Position numbers and translations under genes: made by a program. 29,150 nt of DNA from an uncultured Desulfobacterales bacterium (GTDB lineage: Bacteria > Desulfobacterota > Desulfobulbia > Desulfobulbales > Desulfocapsaceae), in the NCBI GenBank assembly GCA_937915545.1, contig CALGIJ010000009.1, positions 1-29,150 on the forward strand, given 5' to 3'. Numbering within the stretch: the first letter of the stretch is position 1; every line of letters starts with the position of its first letter. The notes under the pieces were generated by a model that worked only from the letters and a program-made list of their open reading frames with translations, was not told where the DNA came from and did no database searches. Positions 1-8,933 of the stretch are shown here, piece after piece.

Positions 1-213
1 AGCATCTCGCCACCCGTTCGGTGCCTCATCGTCAAGACCGCGGCAAACTACATGAACCCGTCCACCTTGTCAACAGAAAAAATCGGGCTTGAAAAAAAGT
101 GTTGTGAGAACCTCTTCAGGGCGATTATGTAGGGCGTGTCGCACACGATGGCCTGCCGGCCTAAGCACCGGTATGGTGAGATAAATTCTAATAATTCGAT
201 GGAACGTTCGTTT
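1..213. other. leader region upstream of selA, no gene seen
   Basis: No convincing coding region is visible. Frame 1 is open from base 1 to a TAG at 130-132, but the peptide resembles nothing and has no start context. The stretch is more AT-rich than the genes that follow. A weak promoter-like pair (TTGTGA at 102-107 and TATGTA at 126-131, spacer 18) could drive selA, but the match is poor. Confidence 0.4.
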
Positions 214-1620
214 ATGGATGAGAAAAACCGCCTGCTGCGCCACCTCCCCAAAGTGGACGAGTGCCTGGCGATGCTGCACAGAAGAGGGTTGTCACAGCCG
301 GCTGTGCTGCTCAAACATGTCGTGCAGCAGGTTGTTGAGGAGGAACGCGCCCGGATCCTCGCTGGGGATGCCGCCTGTGGTCACAAGACTCCAGAGCAAT
401 GGGAGGAACTCTTTGCCAAGCGTTTCACTGAGCGCATGCGGGGAAATTTCCGCCGCGTTATCAATGGTACCGGGGTAGTCATCCATACCAATCTTGGCCG
501 CTCCATCCTCTCCAAGGCGACTTCCGACGCCCTTGTTCAGGCCGCCGGCTATTATTCCAACCTCGAGTTCGATCTCGACAGCGGCAAGCGCGGCAGCCGA
601 TACAGCCTGGTCGAAGACCTGCTCTGCCTGCTTACCGGAGCGGAGGCAGGCCTGGTTGTCAACAACAACGCAGCCGCGGTGCTCATCTGCCTCGATACCC
701 TGACGCGAGGTCGTGAAGCCATCGTCTCCAGAGGTCAGCTGGTCGAGATCGGCGGGTCGTTTCGTATTCCTGACGTCATGGCCAAGAGTGGAGCCCGGCT
801 CGTCGAGGTCGGAGCTACCAACCGCACCCATCTCTATGATTATGAGCGCGCCATCACCGAGCAGACGGCCCTCTTGCTGCGCGTGCATACCTCGAACTTC
901 CGCATGATCGGTTTTACCTCGGAGGTATCGGCCGAGGAGATGGTCGCCCTGGCCCGAAAGCACTCACTCACGACCATGGAGGATCTTGGCAGCGGCAGCC
1001 TCATCGACTTTTCGCCTTTCGGCTTTCCCAAGGAACCGACGGTGCAGGAGATTGTCCGCGCCGGGGTCGACGTTGTCACCTTCAGCGGCGACAAGCTGCT
1101 CGGCGGCCCGCAGGCGGGGATCATCGTCGGCAAGAGGGAGATCGTCGCCGCTATCAAGAAAAATCCTCTCAATCGCGCCCTGCGCATCGATAAATTCACG
1201 CTGGCCGCGCTGGAGAGCGTCTTGCGCGACTACCTTGATATCGACCAGGCGCTGAGTCGCGTGCCCACCCTGGCCATGCTCACCGTACCCAACGATGACC
1301 TCAAGAAAAGGGCGCGTCGCCTCCTCGGCCGCCTGCGCCCACGCATGGCCGGCACCTGTGCCGTGTCAATGGTGAGGACAACGTCGAAGGTAGGAGGCGG
1401 CGCCCTGCCGGAGTTCAATATCGACAGCTGGGCGGTGGTGCTGACGCCGCAGGCGATGAGTGTCAATACCTTGGAAAAACGGCTGCGCCAGCTCTTCATC
1501 CCGGTCATCGGACGAATCGAAGACGACCGCTTCCTCCTCGACGTGCGCACCATCCAGGAGGGCGAACTCGCTGTACTGGCGCAACAGCTGGGAGATTTTT
1601 TTGCAGGGGGAGAACGGTGA
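214..1620 (+). CDS. selA: L-seryl-tRNA(Sec) selenium transferase (selenocysteine synthase)
   Basis: SelA is the PLP enzyme that converts seryl-tRNA(Sec) to selenocysteyl-tRNA(Sec) using selenophosphate, in the cytoplasm. From the ATG at 214 the protein has 468 residues, close to the roughly 463 of the E. coli enzyme. It shows the family features: an N-terminal LLRHLPKVDECL segment, the VINGTGVVIHTNLGRS motif, GATNRTHLYDYE, and the PLP-lysine motif FSGDKLLGGPQAG with the lysine at about residue 294. The start is uncertain: an in-frame ATG at 199 adds five residues, and an open extension back to 136 is unlikely. GGAA at 201-204 is a weak ribosome-binding site that favours 214. The stop overlaps the next gene's start, so the two are probably cotranscribed. 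selB, selD and the tRNA(Sec) gene are not in this window, and I found no selenoprotein gene here. Confidence 0.95.
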   Translation: MDEKNRLLRHLPKVDECLAMLHRRGLSQPAVLLKHVVQQVVEEERARILAGDAACGHKTPEQWEELFAKRFTERMRGNFRRVINGTGVVIHTNLGRSILSKATSDALVQAAGYYSNLEFDLDSGKRGSRYSLVEDLLCLLTGAEAGLVVNNNAAAVLICLDTLTRGREAIVSRGQLVEIGGSFRIPDVMAKSGARLVEVGATNRTHLYDYERAITEQTALLLRVHTSNFRMIGFTSEVSAEEMVALARKHSLTTMEDLGSGSLIDFSPFGFPKEPTVQEIVRAGVDVVTFSGDKLLGGPQAGIIVGKREIVAAIKKNPLNRALRIDKFTLAALESVLRDYLDIDQALSRVPTLAMLTVPNDDLKKRARRLLGRLRPRMAGTCAVSMVRTTSKVGGGALPEFNIDSWAVVLTPQAMSVNTLEKRLRQLFIPVIGRIEDDRFLLDVRTIQEGELAVLAQQLGDFFAGGER

Positions 1621-3755
1621 TGTATTCCTTCCCCTTCGCCGGCCTCGGCCACAGGCTCGATGTCGGCGACTTTCAGCGATTCTCGAGGAGTTTCGCCGAG
1701 ATTCTTCTCAAGCGGCTGCCGACCGCCGGTGCAGTAACCTTTGTTACGCCCGGCCCGCAAGGCCTCGCGGAGGGAGGGGGCCTGGAAATCGAAGAGTCGC
1801 TGCGTCATGCCCTGCAGACCAGGGATCGGGTCTCTGCTGTCGTCGATGGTTGCTTGCTGGTACCGTTTTTCACCGCTGAAGAGGCGATGGTCCTGGCCGT
1901 CGTCAGCGGCGCCGACCCGCTGTTCCTCGCCAAACTCGGCGAGGACTGGCTGGAGGAGGTCAAGATCGCAGTGGGGCGGGAGTTTCTGCTCCTCAAAGAG
2001 GCGCGCTGCGACGCCGCCACCGGCCTGCTCAACCTGTGGAATCTGCAGTCGCTGCTGGAGAGCGAAGAGCGGCTGCCCATGCACCTCCTCCTCGTCGAGC
2101 TTCCACCGAAGCGTCTCTCGTGCCGATTCGCCTTGCGCTACACCCAGCGTTGCGCCGGCCTGCTTGCCAATTTTCTACAAAAGGACTCCCTGCTGCATTA
2201 CCTGGGCAACGCGATTTTTGCCCTGGTGCTGCCCAAGCCGCCAGGGACGGCCTCTCTGGCGGTGGAGAGAGCGCTGCTCTCCTACCTGAAACGCGAGGGC
2301 TGTCATCGCGTACATATCGGTTCCAGTGTTGCCGACGAGGAGGGATGTGAACCGGCTGGCAGTATCAAGAAGCGTGAGCCACTTGATCAAGCCTGGACTG
2401 CCCTCCGTCAGGCAGAGAAGCGCGGCCCTTTCAGCTTCTGCGCCTTTTCCCGCCTCAGTTATCCCGAGGGACATCCGCTCTCTCCCCCGCCGCTTGCTGT
2501 GGCGCGCCGCCTTGCCGCCATGGTGCATTCCAGCCCTCGCTTTAGCGTCGTGCAGTTCCGTTGCCAAAACGGCGGGGATGCCGCGGCCCTCGTCGGGCCA
2601 CAGCTCGATGGCCAAAAGTGGCTGATCGATGAGCATGATGCCGTGGTCTTCCTTCATGGCGAAGATGGCACCCAGGCGCGAGCCTGGGCTGCGCAGGTGG
2701 TGCGTCGGCTACGTCAGACAGGACAGGGCAGTGATCTGGTGGCGGGGGTAAGCGCCTTTCCCTGCGGGGATTTCGCCAGGTCCGAGGTGCTCTTCAACTG
2801 CCGAAAGGCCCTCTATCACGCAACCTTTCTTGCCGAAGCCGAGGCGGTTCTTTTTGATGCCGTCAGCCTCAATATCAGCGGTGACGTCTACTTTGGCGAC
2901 GGTGACCTGGCAAGGGCGGTGAGCGAGTATCGACGGGGCCTGAAGCTCGACGAGAGTGACGTCAACCTCCACAACAGCCTTGGCGTCACCTGGGCGATGA
3001 TGGATAAGCCTGGCGCCGCCGCGGAGTGTTTCGAGCGGGCCCTGGCCTGTGGCGGCGACAACTTCATGGCCCTCTACAATCTCGGCCTGGTGGAGCAGCG
3101 GCGGCGCCGGCCGGCGGCCGCCTATGCCTGGTTTCAGCGTGCCCTGCAGCATTTCGAAAGGGATTCCGTCGCACCCGAGGCCTTGGGGGATCTATTGTTC
3201 CAGGCCGGCATTCTCGCCGGCGAGATTGGCTGCTGCAACGAAGCCATAGAACATCTGCTCCGCTGGCGCCGCGATCATGTCAGCGGCCCGCGGGCAGCCG
3301 CGGCCTGCTATCATCTTGGCCGCGCTTACGCCAGTTGCGGGGAACGCGGCCTGGCTGTTGTCGAACTGCAACGCGCCCTGCAGTTCGACGGCTTCGATGA
3401 TCGTGCCATGAGTCTGCTCGGCATGCTCTACCTGCACGCTGGCGAGGGTGACGACATCGCCCTCGCCCTGTGCCGCAAGAGTGTCAACCTCGAGCCGGGA
3501 AATGTCGAATACCGTTGTAACCTCGCCGAGGTGCTGATCCACTGCGGAGAGTACCCGGAGGCGCGCCGCATTCTGCGCACGCTCCTTGCCCATCGTGGCC
3601 TGGCCGGCCGCACGCGGTCGCTGATGGCGCGCTGCTGCCTTCTCGAGGGTGAAGCCCAGGCTGCCGAGCGCTGGCAGAAGCGGGCGGCGGCGCGGCTGAA
3701 GGGGCCGGCGGGCGCACCTGGCGAGAGAGTGCGGCGGCTACCCGAGGCCGTCTGA
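1617..3755 (+). CDS. TPR-repeat protein with two degenerate GGDEF-like regions
   Basis: This 712-residue protein is read from an ATG overlapping the selA stop by four bases, which suggests translational coupling. Residues 130-240 resemble a diguanylate cyclase fold: DAATGLLNLWNL stands where active cyclases have D-x-LTGLxNRR, and YLGNAIFALVLP (195-206) stands where GG(D/E)EF should be, so catalysis is not expected. Residues about 300-415 look like a second, also degenerate, copy (VAGVSAFPCG followed by CRKALYHA). From about residue 421 to 690 come several TPR units (for example ARAVSEYRRGLKLDESD and AAECFERALACGG), indicating a protein-binding scaffold. There is no signal peptide or membrane segment, so it is probably cytoplasmic. 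I cannot name a function. Coupling to selA could mean a link to selenoprotein synthesis, but that is inference only. Confidence 0.8.
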   Translation: MMYSFPFAGLGHRLDVGDFQRFSRSFAEILLKRLPTAGAVTFVTPGPQGLAEGGGLEIEESLRHALQTRDRVSAVVDGCLLVPFFTAEEAMVLAVVSGADPLFLAKLGEDWLEEVKIAVGREFLLLKEARCDAATGLLNLWNLQSLLESEERLPMHLLLVELPPKRLSCRFALRYTQRCAGLLANFLQKDSLLHYLGNAIFALVLPKPPGTASLAVERALLSYLKREGCHRVHIGSSVADEEGCEPAGSIKKREPLDQAWTALRQAEKRGPFSFCAFSRLSYPEGHPLSPPPLAVARRLAAMVHSSPRFSVVQFRCQNGGDAAALVGPQLDGQKWLIDEHDAVVFLHGEDGTQARAWAAQVVRRLRQTGQGSDLVAGVSAFPCGDFARSEVLFNCRKALYHATFLAEAEAVLFDAVSLNISGDVYFGDGDLARAVSEYRRGLKLDESDVNLHNSLGVTWAMMDKPGAAAECFERALACGGDNFMALYNLGLVEQRRRRPAAAYAWFQRALQHFERDSVAPEALGDLLFQAGILAGEIGCCNEAIEHLLRWRRDHVSGPRAAAACYHLGRAYASCGERGLAVVELQRALQFDGFDDRAMSLLGMLYLHAGEGDDIALALCRKSVNLEPGNVEYRCNLAEVLIHCGEYPEARRILRTLLAHRGLAGRTRSLMARCCLLEGEAQAAERWQKRAAARLKGPAGAPGERVRRLPEAV

Positions 3756-3795
3756 GGGGGGCGACTGTCGTGACTCCCTCTATTTTTCTTTTTTT
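3754..3795 (+). terminator. intrinsic terminator after the TPR gene
   Basis: GAGGGGG (from 3754, overlapping the TGA stop) pairs with CTCCCTC (3774-3780), allowing one G-U pair, with an inner CGAC/GTCG helix. The stem is followed by TATTTTTCTTTTTTT (3781-3795). It closes the selA-TPR transcript. Confidence 0.85.
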
Positions 3796-3817
3796 ACGGC
3801 ACCTTGGGGGTTTTGCC

Positions 3818-3847
3818 TGGACTTTTTGGTAGGCAGGACGATACAAT
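3818..3847 (+). promoter_or_regulatory. candidate sigma-70 promoter for pilT
   Basis: TGGACT (3818-3823, 4/6 to TTGACA) and TACAAT (3842-3847, 5/6 to TATAAT) are separated by 18 bases, about 64 bases before the pilT ATG and just after the upstream terminator. The -35 is imperfect, but the placement between terminator and gene supports a separate pilT transcript. Confidence 0.45.
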
Positions 3848-3910
3848 GGGCGCAATGTTGCGGGTGATCACGGTCAGGGTAGCGATGAATACTCACAAAC
3901 GGGGTGGAAA

Positions 3911-4993
3911 ATGGCACAGATAGATGGCTTTTTCAAACTGATGAACGATGAGGGCGCTTCCGACCTGCATATGGTTGCCGGGCAGCAGCCGCTTCTCAGG
4001 ATCCGCGGTGATATGGAGCGGGTCAAGTTCAAGAAGATGGGCAACGAAGAACTCCGCGCCATGCTGTATGAGATTTGTCCGGAAGAGAAGATCAAGCTCT
4101 TCGAGGAGACAGGCGATATCGACTTCGGTTATGAGATCCCCGGCCTGGCCCGCTACCGTTGCAACTACTTCCAGCAGAAATACGGGATCGGCGCGGTATT
4201 TCGCGAGATCCCCAGCGAGATCATGACGGTCGAACAGCTTGGTCTGCCTGGGGTCATTTCCCGTCTCGCCTATCTCCCCAAGGGTCTGGTTCTGGTCACC
4301 GGCCCCACCGGCTCGGGCAAATCCACCACCCTGGCGGCGATTGTCGACGAGTGCAACAGGAACCGTAAGGACCATATCCTCACCATTGAGGACCCGATCG
4401 AGTTCGTCCACAAGAGCCAGAAGTGCATCGTCAACCACCGCGAGGTCGGCACCCACACCAAGAGCTTCGCCAACGCCCTGCGTGGCGCCCTGCGCGAGGA
4501 TCCCGACATCATCATGGTCGGCGAGATGCGTGACCTGGAAACGGTGGCCCTGGCCATGGAGGCGGCCATGACCGGTCACCTGGTGTTCGCCACCCTGCAC
4601 ACCATCAACGCCATGAAGACCGTTGACAGGATCATCGAAATCTTCCCGGCCAGCCAGCAGGGCCAGGTGCGTTCGACCCTCGCCGATGCTCTGCGGGCGG
4701 TGGTTTCCCAGACTCTGTTCAAGCGCGTCGACGTCAAAGGCCGATGCGCCGCCCTGGAGATTCTCATCGCCACCCCGGCGGTGCGCAATCTCATCCGCGA
4801 GGGCAAAACCTTCCAGATTCTCTCCACCATGCAGACCGGCAAGAAATACGGCATGCAGACCCTGGACGATGCCATCCTCGGCTTCCTTGAAAAGAAAATG
4901 ATCGACCCCAACGACGCGTACTCCAACGCCGTCGAAAAGCCCAAGTTCATTAAATTCCTCAAGCGCGCTCCCACCGATTTCACTGAGGTGTAG
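3911..4993 (+). CDS. pilT: type IV pilus retraction ATPase PilT
   Basis: PilT is the hexameric cytoplasmic ATPase that depolymerises type IV pili and powers twitching motility, and often DNA uptake. The 360-residue product has the expected order of motifs: the N-terminal ASDLHMVAGQQPLLRIRGD region, Walker A GPTGSGKSTT, the Asp box TIEDPIEF, Walker B IIMVGEMRD, and the His box GHLVFATLHT. The C-terminal AVRNLIREGK segment corresponds to the AIRNLIRE motif that distinguishes PilT from extension ATPases such as PilB. The ATG at 3911 follows a GGGGTGG ribosome-binding site. The gene's 3' end overlaps the convergent comEC gene by 14 bases. comEC's role in DNA uptake fits a pilus-assisted competence pathway, although other pil genes are outside the window. 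Confidence 0.95.
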   Translation: MAQIDGFFKLMNDEGASDLHMVAGQQPLLRIRGDMERVKFKKMGNEELRAMLYEICPEEKIKLFEETGDIDFGYEIPGLARYRCNYFQQKYGIGAVFREIPSEIMTVEQLGLPGVISRLAYLPKGLVLVTGPTGSGKSTTLAAIVDECNRNRKDHILTIEDPIEFVHKSQKCIVNHREVGTHTKSFANALRGALREDPDIIMVGEMRDLETVALAMEAAMTGHLVFATLHTINAMKTVDRIIEIFPASQQGQVRSTLADALRAVVSQTLFKRVDVKGRCAALEILIATPAVRNLIREGKTFQILSTMQTGKKYGMQTLDDAILGFLEKKMIDPNDAYSNAVEKPKFIKFLKRAPTDFTEV

Positions 4994-7553
4994 AGTCGAC
5001 ACGGAAGGCCTTGTCGGTGAGGGGCAGTAACCGGCAGGGCAGGAATGGACTGGCGACGTGGCGGCCATAGCCGGCGAGTTCGACTCCAGTGGGGGTGAAC
5101 TTCGCCGTAAGCGTGCCATGCCGAGCGGTGGTGAAGAGAGCGATGCCCAGGCCCAGGCAATCGTCGTTGAGCCCGGGGTGAGGGAAGTAGCCGCGGTTTC
5201 CACGGCCGGCAGAAACGAACATCGCCTGCGGAGCCACTGCCGAGAGGAACGCCTTCGAATTGGAGGTCTTCGAGCCGTGGTGCGGGGAAAGGAGGACCCT
5301 GGCGGCGAGGTCGCCTCCAGAAGCCAGCAGGCGTCCTTCTCCGTCCCTGTCGATATCGCCGGGGATGAGGGCGCAGCCGTTTCTGTGGCAGGCTTTGACG
5401 ACCAGACCGTTATTGTTCCCTCTGTCGGTCGAGGCCGCAGCGTCGACAAGTCCTGCGGCGGGGCTGGCCAGACAGCGCAGGGACTCCCCCGGGCCGAGTC
5501 CGGCCAGCGTCTCACCCCTCTCCGGCACTCGCAGCATCACCCCGCGGCGCTCTGCCACCTGCAGCACTTCCCGGTACCCTTCGTCGTGGCCGTGCAGATC
5601 GCGTGCCCATAGCGCGCCGGTGGGGAAGTGGTGTAGCACGAAGCCCAGGCCGTTGTAGTGGTCGGAGTCGGCGTGGGTGATGACTATGGCGTCGAGAGTG
5701 GCGATCCCCTGGCTCCACAGGAAGGGGGCGATGACCCGTTCGCCAACCGCCGGGGAGGCGGTGGCTGCGCCGCCTCCGTCAATCAGCACTGCCCGGCCGG
5801 AGGGGTAGTGGATGAGGGTGGCGCTGCCCTGGCCGACGTCGAGGGCGACGAGACGCATCGCATCTGGTTTTTGTGGCGGGAAGAGGGATGGTGGCAGCAG
5901 CATTGCCGCCAGGGGGACGAGAAAAAGCGCCAGTGCCAGCGCCGCCAGACGCGGCCTGAGGCTGCTGGCGAAGAGGGTCGCGCCGAAGCCGAGCCCGCAG
6001 GGCAGGAGCAGCCACCATGGTGGTGAAGGTCGCCACAGCGAGGCCCCGGGAAGCTCGGCGAAAAACGTCGCCGCCTGGACCGCCAGCGTCAGGCCGGGTC
6101 CGCCGAGGCGCAGCAGGGTGGCGGCGAGGTCCGGTGCTACGGGGAGGAGCGGCAGAGCCAGAAAACCGCAGGGCAGGCTCCACAGGCAGATGAGCGGCTC
6201 TACGACAAGGTTGGCGATGAGGCCCACCGGGGCGAAGCGATTGAAGGCGGCCAGGGTCAGGGGGGCGGTGGCGGCGGTGGCGGCGGCCGACACCAGCAGG
6301 GCGGCAAGCAGCCAGCGCCGCAGGCGAAGCAGCGGGGACAGACCTTCTTCCTCACTTCTCCCAGCCACCAGGATTTTGAGGAAGGGCACGAGAAAGAGGA
6401 TGGCGGCGGTGGCCGCAAAAGAGAGCTGAAAAGAGGGTAGGGCAAGCGACAGCGGGTCGATGACCAGCAGGACCAGGGCGGCCAGGGCAAGAAGCGTCGA
6501 AGGCGAACGCTGGCGATTGGTGCACAGGGCGACGAGGGCTGTGCAACTCATCACCAGGGCGCGCACCACGGGAATATTCATGCCCGCCAGCAGGCCATAG
6601 AGGAGCAGACCCGGCAGGCATAAAAACGCCGCCCCGCGGCGTGGCGAAAAGCGTGCCATGACCCTTGGCGAGCGAGTCAGCAGCCAGTGGAATATGGCGT
6701 AGAGAAAGGCGGCGACGAGGGTCATATGGAGGCCGGAAATGGACAGGATATGGATGGTGCCGCTGCCTTTGAAGCTCTCCATGGTGCTGTCGTCGATGGC
6801 TGAGGCGTCGCCGATGAGCAGAGCCCGGTACAGCCCGCGATGTTGCCCGTCGACAGCCCGGTCGATGGCCATGCCGAGGTGCATGCGCATCCGCTCCGGC
6901 AGATAGCGCAGTCGCTGCAGGAAACCTGGCCGATCTTCCACCTTGTGGATGCAGAGGGGTGAGCGCACCTGGGCGCTGACGAGGATGCCGTTCAGGGCGA
7001 GATGGCGAGGGTAGTCGAAAGCCCCCGGGGCGAGATAGCCCTCCGGGCGCTGCAGGGTGGCACGCAGGGCCAAGGTGTCGCCGGGCGTTAGAGATGGCGG
7101 CCACGGACCGGGGAGACGAACGAGGAGCGTGCCCGTGGTGGGGGCGAGGCGCGGGTCGTCGGCGAAGCGGATATGACTGGAGTCGATACGCGCCCGGCTG
7201 TTGCGGCCGTCGAACTCCGCTGCAGCGGTGAGGGTGCCGATCACCACCGCCTCCGTCCGGGTCTTCATGCGATGGAAGAGATGGGCCTCGTCCTGTGGCG
7301 GCAGCAGGTGGGTCAGACCATGGTGGAGGCCGAAGAGAAAGACGGCTATCGGCAGTAGGGCCAGCATCGCCATGCGGCCGCCGAGGAAATTGACTCCCAC
7401 CAGGAACAGGGTGAGCGGGATGCGCGCCAGGCCGAGCCGCGCCACGGCAGGGGCGTCGAAGGGGACGGAGAAGGCGGTGGCGATGCCGGCGGCGAAGGCA
7501 AGGGTGAGCGCGACGAGCAGGTGATCGGAAAGTGTGCGCAGGACCCTTCTCAC
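4980..7553 (-). CDS. comEC: ComEC/Rec2-family DNA internalisation protein
   Basis: ComEC forms the inner-membrane channel through which single-stranded DNA enters during natural transformation. The 857-residue product is full length. It has an N-terminal hydrophobic and soluble region (about 1-150), the competence domain starting near residue 240 with LLIGDASAIDDSTMESFKGSGT and HILSISGLHM, many further membrane segments, and a C-terminal metallo-beta-lactamase-like domain with the metal motif THADSDHYNGL near residues 625-635 and a later LLSPHHGSKTS. It starts with GTG at 7553, and the GTGA overlap with the waaA stop means the two genes are translationally coupled. It converges on pilT with a 14-base overlap. 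Whether this strain is actually competent cannot be judged from the window. Confidence 0.93.
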   Translation of the reverse strand: MRRVLRTLSDHLLVALTLAFAAGIATAFSVPFDAPAVARLGLARIPLTLFLVGVNFLGGRMAMLALLPIAVFLFGLHHGLTHLLPPQDEAHLFHRMKTRTEAVVIGTLTAAAEFDGRNSRARIDSSHIRFADDPRLAPTTGTLLVRLPGPWPPSLTPGDTLALRATLQRPEGYLAPGAFDYPRHLALNGILVSAQVRSPLCIHKVEDRPGFLQRLRYLPERMRMHLGMAIDRAVDGQHRGLYRALLIGDASAIDDSTMESFKGSGTIHILSISGLHMTLVAAFLYAIFHWLLTRSPRVMARFSPRRGAAFLCLPGLLLYGLLAGMNIPVVRALVMSCTALVALCTNRQRSPSTLLALAALVLLVIDPLSLALPSFQLSFAATAAILFLVPFLKILVAGRSEEEGLSPLLRLRRWLLAALLVSAAATAATAPLTLAAFNRFAPVGLIANLVVEPLICLWSLPCGFLALPLLPVAPDLAATLLRLGGPGLTLAVQAATFFAELPGASLWRPSPPWWLLLPCGLGFGATLFASSLRPRLAALALALFLVPLAAMLLPPSLFPPQKPDAMRLVALDVGQGSATLIHYPSGRAVLIDGGGAATASPAVGERVIAPFLWSQGIATLDAIVITHADSDHYNGLGFVLHHFPTGALWARDLHGHDEGYREVLQVAERRGVMLRVPERGETLAGLGPGESLRCLASPAAGLVDAAASTDRGNNNGLVVKACHRNGCALIPGDIDRDGEGRLLASGGDLAARVLLSPHHGSKTSNSKAFLSAVAPQAMFVSAGRGNRGYFPHPGLNDDCLGLGIALFTTARHGTLTAKFTPTGVELAGYGRHVASPFLPCRLLPLTDKAFRVDSTPQ

Positions 7554-8815
7554 AGCAGGGAGTCGATGAGCTGCAGATGCCGGTCGACGACATCGTTGCG
7601 GGCGAGCACGACCTCCCTGGCCCTGTTGCCCATGGCGGCAAGCAGGCCGGGGTCGCCGAGCAGGGTGGTGACGGCTTCGACCAGGCCGTCGGCGTCGCCG
7701 ACCCTCGTCGCCGCTCCGTTCTCGAGGAGCAGGTCGGCGATCTCGCTGAAATCTTCCATGTGGGGCCCGAAGAGCACCGGCACGCCGCAGCCGGCCGGTT
7801 CCACCGGGTTGTGCCCTCCCTTGGCGACGAGGCTGCCGCCGACAAAGGCCAGGGTGGCCAGGGCATAGAAGTTGAGGAGTTCGCCGATGGTGTCGACGAT
7901 CAGCAGGTCGTCAACGCCATGGTCGGTGGTCACGGAGCGCAGGCGCGCTGTCAGCCCGACTTTCGCCGCCATGCTGGCGATTTCCATGGCGCGCTGCGGG
8001 TGGCGTGGCACGACCACCAGATAGAGGTCGCGATAAACCTGGCGCAGACGCATATAGCCGTCGATGATCGCCCCATCCTCGCCGTCGTGGGTGGAACCGG
8101 CGACCAGCACCCGGCATGCCGCGGGCAGCAGGGCGGCGAGCGGCTTGTCTGCCGCAGGCGGCTGGCCGGCAAACTTGAGGTTGCCGAGGATGGGCAGCCT
8201 TCTGGCGGCCACCCCGAGGGCGAGCATGCCATCGCGGTCAGCGGCGGTCTGCATGGCCATCTTGGTGAAGCAGTGGAACATGGGGAGAAAGAAGGCCCGG
8301 CCGCGGCGGTAGCGGCGCATCGAGCCTGCCGAGATGCGGCCGTTGACGAGCAAGGCCGGGATCTTCCTGCGCCGCAGGCAGTGCAGCAGGTTGGGCCAGA
8401 AATCCGTCTCGACGAGGATATAGAGGTCGGGCTCGAGGTTGTCGAGGAAGTGGTTGACCACCGGCAGGAAGTCGACGGGACCGTCGAAGATGGCATCGGC
8501 GATGCCTGAGAGCTGCCGGTCGGCGACCAGACGCCCGGTGGCGGTGGTCACCGAAAAGAGCAGCCGGGCCTGGGGGTAGCGGGCGCGCAGGGCGCGCAAC
8601 AGCGGCACCGCCGAGGTCACCTCGCCTACCGAGAGGGCGTGGATCCACACCGTCGGCGGGCCGGATCGACCGGTCTTGCGGATCCTGCCGAGGCCCCGGC
8701 CGAGGCGGGCGGGCAGACGTTGGCGGTACTTGCCCCGGCAGCCGAAGGCGACAAGGAGCAGGGGCAGGAGAACCGGCAAGAGCAGGAACGAGATGATATT
8801 GTAGAGGAAAAACAT
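7550..8815 (-). CDS. waaA: 3-deoxy-D-manno-octulosonic acid (KDO) transferase
   Basis: WaaA (KdtA) transfers KDO from CMP-KDO to the lipid A precursor on the inner face of the inner membrane, the first step of LPS core assembly. The 421-residue protein matches the family length (E. coli about 425). It has an N-terminal membrane anchor (residues 1-25), the HALSVGEV motif containing the catalytic glutamate, VETDFWPN, the CMP-binding region LVAGSTHDGEDG, VPRHPQR, and the signature GGSLVAKGGHNPVEPAGCG near residue 310. The ATG at 8815 is preceded by a GGGAGG ribosome-binding site. The number of KDO residues added cannot be inferred. Its presence shows an LPS-bearing Gram-negative organism. The gene heads a two-gene unit with comEC. 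Confidence 0.95.
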   Translation of the reverse strand: MFFLYNIISFLLLPVLLPLLLVAFGCRGKYRQRLPARLGRGLGRIRKTGRSGPPTVWIHALSVGEVTSAVPLLRALRARYPQARLLFSVTTATGRLVADRQLSGIADAIFDGPVDFLPVVNHFLDNLEPDLYILVETDFWPNLLHCLRRRKIPALLVNGRISAGSMRRYRRGRAFFLPMFHCFTKMAMQTAADRDGMLALGVAARRLPILGNLKFAGQPPAADKPLAALLPAACRVLVAGSTHDGEDGAIIDGYMRLRQVYRDLYLVVVPRHPQRAMEIASMAAKVGLTARLRSVTTDHGVDDLLIVDTIGELLNFYALATLAFVGGSLVAKGGHNPVEPAGCGVPVLFGPHMEDFSEIADLLLENGAATRVGDADGLVEAVTTLLGDPGLLAAMGNRAREVVLARNDVVDRHLQLIDSLL

Positions 8816-8933
8816 CGGCGACGGCCTCCCAGGGTTGTTCAGCCGCTCACCTTATCGGAGGGGTGCTTCCCATGCAAGAACTTCCCGAGCAAGGTGTGAA
8901 AATCCCCGCCGCATGGCGGGTGGAGCAAGAGGC

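Noticed and set aside
214..3755. A selenoprotein or SECIS element near selA
   Set aside because: None of the genes in the window shows an in-frame TGA bridging two homologous parts, so there is no evidence for a selenocysteine codon here.
3893..5515. A 540-codon open frame on the minus strand across pilT and the end of comEC
   Set aside because: It covers two clear genes in other frames, and the translation has no motifs; it is a high-GC shadow.
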